Origin: Forficula auricularia
Taxonomy: Eukaryota > Arthropoda > Insecta > Dermaptera > Forficulidae
Length of the DNA: 64,000 bases
Direction of reading: 5' to 3'
NCBI GenBank assembly: GCA_024734495.1
Contig: JALMQS010000066.1
Coordinates: 4,617,490 to 4,681,489, forward strand
The notes beneath the pieces are model-generated. The model made no database searches. It was not told the origin of the DNA and saw nothing but the letters and a program-made list of their open reading frames with translations. Position 1 is the stretch's first letter; each line of letters starts with the position of its first letter. Both the position numbers and the translations under genes were made by a program. Shown here piece by piece: positions 57,071 to 64,000 of this stretch.

Positions 57071-57539
57071 ATTTTTTTTTAAAGTAATCTCTTATTCACC
57101 AACTATTAGAACACTGTCTATTTAGCACTCAGGGCGTGGTAGGTACTTTTTTTACAATTAGTAGTTATTGGTAGAAAGTCGGGAAATTTCAAAAAAAAAA
57201 AAAAATAATATATATATATATATAACTGTGATAACTCAAAAACTAATGATTTATAATCGCTAGTTCATAGGGTCAACTTTATTGGAAAGTGGCGACGCCA
57301 GGGTTGGGCGAGAGGTGTAGCGACTGCGCAACTCAAATTGCTCTGGCATAAATGTCACAAAAGAGGCTCACAGTTTTAGAAATTTTGTACATTGAAAAAA
57401 ATATTGTAAAAGCATTGAACTTAGGTGTAAGTGTAAATTCGTTTGGCACTAAACATAATAATAGAAAAATAGCGCTTTTTTAATGATTACTGTTCAATAA
57501 TCATTTGTTTCTGTGTAAAATAAACTTTGAAACAAATAT

Positions 57540-60120
57540 AATATTTTTTATCCAATTTTTTAATTGTAGTTTGAATTTCACAAATCCAAAGTATCTAATT
57601 TATTACCCAAAATAATGCAAATTTTTGCTGCCTACTCTCGAAATTTGTCTGCCTATTGTCGCCCAACCGAAATATGTAGGGACCTACTCTCGTATTAGAA
57701 TCGATAAAAATATGTTGGGAATTAATAAATAAATAATTTATTTTTCTATCAAAATCAAACTTAAAATCAAGCCATCCCATCTCTGACAATTTGCATAATT
57801 TTCAGAGAGCATACCAAGGCTTGAGATTATTTTCATTTTCACCTCCAATTGAAAAATTTAATTCTTTTCTGTTATCATTCATTTAAATTTGAAAAATTTC
57901 AACAATACATTAGATTTGAATTGTTAGCGACAATAAAGAACGCAACACTAGGATCATTTAAATATGGCTTCCATTCTTAAAGACATCGCCTGCGAAAAAT
58001 CTTTCAATTTTTATTAATTTATTATATATATTTAAATTTTTCATTCAAATATGTTTTTATTTAAAGTATTTTTGAATAATATTCAACGTATAACATTCTA
58101 ATTTAAAGGTATATTATGTTTTTAAATCATAAACTAATATTCAAGTTTAAGTTTGATAGATTTGGGTTCATTAAATTGAGAAGATTTCTCGGTGGGTTTA
58201 TATGTGTGAGTGACTAGAATAGTTAGTAAACCAACTAGATAAATTAATCATTTAAATCGAATGAATTTTTCAAATTTTTAAAAATGTGGAGTTTTCTTAA
58301 AAAAATATTTTAGACAAATTGTTACCAAAAGGATTGAAGGCCGTGGATCAAAGATCTTATTAAATATCTTTTATTCATTTCGGCGAACATTTTATTACGT
58401 CATCAGTAGAATTTCACTTTTTTTGGTAAACAACTCAACTAGCAAAGCATCGAAATACTACTTTTTTGAATAAACGTGTTTTATGGGAATCTAGACAGAT
58501 CGACATTAGATATTATTATGGGACCTGAATAAACTTTCTACGACCTTTAGTTTTTCCACTATCGTGGGTTTAGAAATCCAAATTAACATACATGAACGAA
58601 TGAACATTACTCAGTTAATTAATAACTTGTACAGATCTCTCCTAAAGAAAATCTCTATCAACTTGTACAGATATTTATTTCCAGTAATGAAGCCGTTGAA
58701 GCTTTTATTTTAGTGATTAATTTGATTAAGATTTGAATTTTTAGTTAAATCACACATTATTAATTATTAAACTAAAAATTCAAATCCTATTTATTTATTG
58801 GCTAACTAGACAAAAAACAAAGTGAGAAGCTAAAAATGTATTTATTATTTATTTTTATCTCTTACTTTTACGATTAGATATACTTTTTACATAGAGTAGG
58901 GCGCCATGGAAAAATCTTAATTGAAAAAAGGCGCCGTGACTCGGAAAAGTTTGGGAACCCCTGGATAATTTCTTAGAAAATTGAATATTTTTAATTCGCC
59001 TTTCTAATAGTTAAATAAATTTTTATATAAAAGATTTAAAATATTCAATATGCCCTTAAAATTATTTCTTTATTTAATTTTTTAATTGTAGTTTGAATTT
59101 CACGAATCCAAAGTATCTCATTTATTACCCGAAATAATGCACATTTTTGCTGTCCACCCTCGAAATTTTTCTGCCATTTGTCGCCCAACAGAAAAGAAAA
59201 AGCTGGCGCCGCCACACGGCTCTAAATATGTAGCTACTCTCCTAATAGAATCGATAAAAATATGTTGAGAATTAATAGTTTATTTTTCTATGAAAATCAA
59301 AAATTAAGACCACAGGTTGAAGGGGCCCTTTGTATACATTTCAGGTTTTTTCGAGGGTGTCAAAGTTAAATTTTTTCGCTTTATATCAAAACAAAAATAC
59401 CGTATTTCGTCTCTCTAAATACTCTTGAATTAAAATCTATAAAAATATCTTTGGAATTAATAGTTTATTTTTCTATCAAAATCAAGCTCAAACTCTAAGC
59501 TGGAAAGCTTAGCTCATCCCATCTTCGACCATTTGCTTAATTTTCGGAGAGCGTACCAAGGCTTGAGATTGTTTTCACTTTCACCTCCAATTGAAAAATT
59601 TAATTATTTTCTGTTATTATTCATTTAAATTTGAATTTGAACTGTTAGCGACAATAAAGAACGTAACAATAGGATCATTTAGATATGACTTCCATTCTTA
59701 AACAAGACAAAGACATCGCCTACGAAAAATCTTTCAAATTTTCATTAATTTATTATATATATTTAAATTTTTCTTTCAAATATGTTTTTATTTAAAGTAT
59801 TTTTGAATAATATTCAACGAATAACATTCTAATTTAAAGGTATATGCTTTTAAATCATAAACTAATATTCAAGTTAAAGTTTGATAGATTTGCACTCATT
59901 AAATTGAGAAAATTTCTCGATGGGTGTACGAATTAGTGAGTGACTAGAATAGTTAGTAAACCAACTATCTCTATAAATTAATGATTTAAATCGAATGAAT
60001 TTTTCAATTTTTCAAAAATGTGGTGTTTTAGCCAAATTGTTACCAAAGGCCGTGGATCAAAGATCTTATTAAATATGTTTTATTCATTTCAGCGAATATT
60101 TTATTTCCTCATCAGTATAA
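57540..60120 (+). repeat. Duplicated blocks upstream of HPS3
   Basis: About 57558-58440 and 59078-60120 are direct repeats (AATTGTAGTTTGAATTTCAC; ATCTTATTAAATAT near the ends). Between them, 58482-59074 repeats the HPS3 intron-1 segment. No coding potential seen. Confidence 0.65.
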
Positions 60121-60127
60121 TTTCACT

Positions 60128-60715
60128 TTTTACTTTACCATTCAGGGTATGGTATGGTCAAGTATTGTAATCGTGCATGAAAAAAGTTATTTTTTTCCTT
60201 CTTTTTTTCCAAATATCTAAAAAACGGCTGAAACTATTTTGATTAAAAAAATTGAGCGAAACCATGGCATTTCGCTCTACAAAAAGCTCAAAAACTAGTG
60301 TAAATATCTAAACCGAATTTCACATGTAGTTTTGGTCCATTAAGATTAAGAGCTGATTAGATTTTGGTGCATATCGACCCAAAATTAAGGGGGATGGAGG
60401 GGGGGTTAAAAATTAAAAATTTAGTCCATTTGAGCAAACACAATCAAATTTTGTATACACAATCAGTGGGACCCCAGAAGTCTAAAAATGCAAAACCTAA
60501 CCGCCCAAAATGGGGGGGGGGGTGAGTATAGGGTCAAAAAATGAAAATCTTGGCCATTTACCAAACTCAACCAAATTTTGTATACATAATCAGTGGGACA
60601 CCAAAAGTATAAAAATGCAAAAACTAACCCCCCCCCCTACATGATTATAAATAATTTTAGGGGCCAGGTTGTATGATAAAGTCAAGTGGATGGCCACATC
60701 AGAACATATCAACTT
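60128..60715 (+). repeat. ACTTTACCATAC repeat family copy
   Basis: ACTTTACCATTCAGGGTATG at the start, GGATGGCCACATCAGAACAT at the end; an internal deletion removes the TCTGTTAGTC segment. Confidence 0.65.
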
Positions 60716-60800
60716 ATTTGGTAAACAACTCAACTAGCAGAGCATCGAATCTGCAACACTACTTTTTTATTGCCATTGAGTTCAAATAGCCAGTGATATA

Positions 60801-61110
60801 TAAGGTTGGCAACTAAGTAATTACGGATTTCACTCATACTATAGATGGCTTCAGTTGAATTTTTAGGTTTGCTGGCGTAGTCCAAATGTAAAACACATTT
60901 TGTTATTTGATAGTTTGCAATTCAGCTGTCAATCAGTAAAAAAAGTTTTTTGATCGGTTACGTACTTTTCGTTTGGCGTTCGTTGAAAAATGGAAAATCA
61001 AAAGGAACATTTTCGTCATATTTTCCTTTTTTATTTCCGCAAAGGGAAAAACGCATCGCAAGCTCACAAAAAGTTATGTGCTGTTTATGGCGACGATAAT
61101 ATGTAATATA
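60801..61110 (+). mobile_element. Mariner (mauritiana-type) 5' stub
   Basis: Begins at the inverted terminal repeat AAGGTTGGCAACTAAGTAAT, has the usual leader, then an ATG at 60990 opening MENQKEHFRHIFLFYFRKGK, NASQAHKKLCAVYGD, and a stop at about 61104-61106. Normal transposase is about 345 residues; only 38 remain. The 3' side is unrelated sequence. Confidence 0.85.
60990..61106 (+). pseudogene. Truncated mariner transposase N-terminus
   Basis: First helix-turn-helix of the mariner DNA-binding domain only; the catalytic DDD domain is absent. Reading frame intact up to the deletion breakpoint. Confidence 0.8.
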
Positions 61111-61421
61111 TGATTAATGATAAAGGAATAAACATACTGTATCAATATTTCAAACGAGTATGGATAAAATCTAGTAACGATCCGTTGCAGTCCTTTTGGT
61201 AAATGCTTGGCTGAAAAAATTAGAATATTAATAGGGAACATACTAGTATACATTGAAATAGTCTGTCTTTAGAGAGAAATGGAGGAGACCCCCTAAAGAG
61301 AAATAAATCAATGAAATTATACATTCATACTAATTTACTATGATAATTGACTCTTTTTCAAAAGAGATTAAAAAGAATACCTAACAAGTATTTATTCGAA
61401 TGATTTTTATTCTCAAAACAG

Positions 61422-61493
61422 ATATGGGAGCGACAAGGCGTGCACGCATGGGAGACCATGAGCAGCTTGCAAGAGATTCCTCTAGCATCATGG
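61422..61493 (+). CDS. Unassigned candidate exon
   Basis: Bounded by a good acceptor (TTCTCAAAACAG) and donor (CATG|GTAAGC). One frame gives IWERQGVHAWETMSSLQEIP then LASW; another gives MGATRRARMGDHEQLARDSS. GC content is far above the flanks. No partner exon was found with confidence. Confidence 0.3.
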
Positions 61494-62587
61494 TAAGCTT
61501 ATATAGTAATAATTTATTTACTTAATAGTTGGACTGACCATCAAAATTAGGGGGGAAATAGACATAAAAATTATCAAATTTCCAAACCAGAAAACTAAAA
61601 TTTACTTTGAAAGAGCCATAATTATATTTAAAAAGAGGTAAAAATATTAAAATATCGTTTTAATTCCTACACTTTTAGATTGATCTATGCCAAATATCGT
61701 ATAGGTGTCCATAAATTACTTACAAGAATGTCTAGGGAAATTGACTGTGATGGAGGGGAATTCCAAAATATTACAATTTTAAATCTCTTTCGTTAGAAAA
61801 TAAATTTTTTTTTATTTTTAAATATGAATAGGAACAGGATGATGTATGCTCAAATCATGTGAATGAACACATCAGTTATGTTTCCTAAGACAAATTTCGG
61901 TGTAAATTACTAAATAAACGCTTCTATCGGCTAAACGATTAAGTATATTAAAAATCTTACTAAAGATAAAATATTAAGAATAAAATCTTAAAAAACTGTA
62001 TATGTTTACAAAATTGTTCAGATCATTATTTTGGAAGATAAAACAAGTTTTGCAGTGGTTATTTAAAAATATTTTGGGGGAAAATTGTACACTTCTATTT
62101 TTCAGTTTTAAAAGCAGCTTTGACTAATGAATAATTCGGTTTAATCACCTGCAAAAAATCTCAACCAAACGTAGGCATCGGATTTTTTTCTCACAATTTT
62201 CGGATTGAAAATCTTATTCAAAGATTTCGGAAGATCTTCCCTCCTTCTTCAAAAGTGACTTTCCAATAAATTTATTTTATTCTGAATTTTATTTTCTCAC
62301 AATCCTTGGGCTGCCTTCTATCAATTCTCCATTGAAATTCTACCAGCCCGTCTCTCCAAAATTAAAATAGTACTTCTGATATGGATATAATAAAATTTAT
62401 TTGTTTGAGTCTATAGTTTCGACGGTTTGATTTTTTCGTCATTTTGATAGAATTAAAAGTTTTAATAGATAAATATAAAAGGCTATTTATTTATATAGAA
62501 AATTGAATTGATTTAATCCCACAATTATTTTTTCGTAAGAGCCTGAAAGAACTTGTATCCGCTCATCAATCCGCTCTCGGTTTAAGG

Positions 62588-62685
62588 ATATTCAAGGCGC
62601 ACGATCAGATCGATTTAGTAAGTTAAGCGCCATATTACTCGGCTAGTTTTTGGGTTGGTGACCAATGAGTTTACTCTGTTGGCTA
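62588..62685 (+). rRNA. 5S rRNA-like sequence (pseudogene or 5S-derived SINE head)
   Basis: TTCAAGGCGCACGATCAGAT, AAGTTAAGC and GGGTTGGTGACC occur in 5S order and spacing; AAGTTAAGC is the A box and GGNNGGTGACC the C box of the 5S internal promoter. Several conserved positions differ from functional 5S, so a pseudogene or the head of a 5S-derived SINE is likely. Confidence 0.6.
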
Positions 62686-63290
62686 CTAACGAGTTCATGA
62701 GAGCTAATATAACATCGTTTAACAAATTAAAAGTTATAGGTACTATTCAAATTCATTTAATTTTAATTTTTTTTAATTAATAATTAAATTTTGCTACTTT
62801 TTTTTAATTAATAATATGATTTGGATCTTTATACTTATAAAAATAGTGAGATAATCCAAGTACACTATTCTATAGCATTAGGGTATTGTGAAGAATGTCT
62901 ATTCCGTTTAATTCTAATAGCCACTTGAGAATAGAAAATGGTAAAAAAGATAACTCTAGTGAAAGAATAGTTGTATTTCCATAAAATAAACTAAAAAAAA
63001 ACATGAATAATTTAAAAAAAGCTCTCGTACGGTTGCATCTAATGAGCTGAAAGTTGCAACGATATTTTGTTTTAATAAACAGCTTTGAAAAGTTAAATTA
63101 AAATTTTTTGGATATTTTTGAAATAATTTCGTCATGTTCACTTTTCACATTAGCTACATATAAATTACTTCATTGAAAACATTTCTTTATTATCTATTAT
63201 ATAGTGATACATCTAGACAAGCTCATTGATTAATTTTAATTTATTTTTTTATATATAGACTTCGAGCTTACTCGGGATCAAATCTGGCTT

Positions 63291-63484
63291 CAGCCAGAAT
63301 AATTTTCATCTATGTCGAAAATTCGAAACATCTCAATAAATCCAGAGGAAGGCAACGGAACACCACTCTTGTGAACAGTTTCCCAGTAATCGCCAACGAC
63401 CAAGTCGTTTTGACGTATAAGGTCATTGGCTGTCTGCGAGATTAAACCCCCTATTTTAACTCCGAGGTCAGTATACTTATTCAT
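63291..63484 (-). CDS. Unassigned candidate exon
   Basis: Open for 64 residues ending in TGA; includes YTDLGVKIGGLISQTANDLI, RQNDLVVGDYWETVHKSGVP and LPSSGFIEMFRIFDIDENYS. Composition is protein-like and less AT-biased than its surroundings. AG acceptors are available at its 5' edge. The opposite strand also has a splice-bounded frame (acceptor TATATAG at 63259, donor GAG|GTCAGT at 63466). I do not recognise the family. Confidence 0.35.
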
Positions 63485-63777
63485 TTATTATATTTCTATA
63501 TTTTTTAGTTAAATTTAAAAAAATATAGGAAAATTCAAAAATCTTCTCATATAGTTTTATTTTATTTTTTTCAAATTATCAATCAAATAACAATTATGAA
63601 ACTCTTTGATTTACAAAATAACTTCCCCTTATCTTATGGAGTCCAATGATTTTGTAGAATAAATTTCTCATTAGTAAATTCGAAATATTTTTTTATCTTA
63701 CCTCCTTTATCATCAATTCATCAAATATAATATTTATTTATACAATTTCTTATTTTCTAATTTACTTTTTTTTCTTT

Positions 63778-63855
63778 CATGGATCATCCACTTCATTGAT
63801 GTCTCTCTCGATGTTGTTCTCCTTCCGTCTCCTCATCAACAGCTCGCCAAACATG
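63778..63855 (-). other. GC-richer segment, possible coding exon
   Basis: Minus strand gives MFGELLMRRRKENNIERDIN then EVDDP and a stop; the plus strand is open too (IIHFIDVSLDVVLLPSPHQQ). Stands out from surrounding AT-rich DNA. Strand and function undecided. Confidence 0.25.
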
Positions 63856-64000
63856 AGTATAAAATTTGTTTATGTAATTAATTTTTAAGTGATTTTTTAC
63901 AGCATACCCCTCTAGTTAGAATCAGTTAATACTTTAATATTTGAATTATTTCATTTAAAATAAATTCATTTTAGATTTTAAAGTTGTTGCTTTCATAATT

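Noticed and set aside
58365..58425. CUGAUGA...GAAA on the minus strand (also 60080-60125)
   Set aside because: Core words are present but stem II is not convincing and stem I does not pair; not called as a ribozyme.
62405..62450. GAAACUAUAGAC hammerhead half on the minus strand
   Set aside because: The other half reads AUGACGA instead of CUGANGA and stem I is missing.
1..64000. CRISPR array, bacterial operon or phage island
   Set aside because: No regularly spaced short direct repeats, no dense co-directional frames, no ribosome binding sites; spliceosomal introns and LINEs show a eukaryotic genome.

Overview
The window is AT-rich, intron-bearing nuclear DNA from an animal, most likely an arthropod. 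The evidence is one multi-exon gene with GT-AG introns, long intergenic spaces packed with decayed transposons (Jockey-like LINE pieces, Tc1, mariner, hAT-like and pogo/Tigger-like elements), no operons, and no bacterial-style gene density. Species cannot be settled from sequence alone.  The one gene I can define fully is on the minus strand, 52,467 down to 33,423. It has 16 coding exons giving about 1,079 residues with every splice phase consistent. Residue patterns match HPS3, a subunit of BLOC-2, the endosomal complex that routes cargo to lysosome-related organelles such as pigment granules. A possible 5' exon lies at 55,711-55,777, and splices in frame to the start exon.  Layout. 1-5.3 kb: LINE 3' fragment (minus), hairpin-type repeats, nested insertions. 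5.3-15.2 kb: small palindromic elements, several with hammerhead-ribozyme-like cores and target-site duplications, another hairpin-type repeat with a 113-bp flanking duplication, and a clean hAT-type MITE. 15.9-17.2 kb: two Tc1 remnants head to head, one retaining a transposase intron. 18-27 kb: decayed MITEs, a LINE nested in a repeat, a hairpin element nested in another LINE, an inverted pair of B-box-like units. 27-33.4 kb: AT-rich, mostly featureless. 33.4-52.5 kb: the HPS3 gene, whose introns carry at least ten mobile-element insertions including three good hammerhead candidates. 52.5-64 kb: upstream region with a twin-primed LINE, a Tigger-like MITE, duplicated blocks, a mariner stub, a 5S rRNA-like sequence and possible unassigned exons.  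The most interesting signal is the set of hammerhead-like cores. At least seven sites have CUGANGA, a foldable stem II, GAAA, a tiny stem III ending in a permitted cleavage triplet, and complementary stem I strands. Most sit in the loops of palindromic elements of about 180-270 bp. This resembles the ribozymes known from Penelope-like elements and retrozymes, here in what look like non-autonomous families. All calls are by eye; no homology search or folding program was run.
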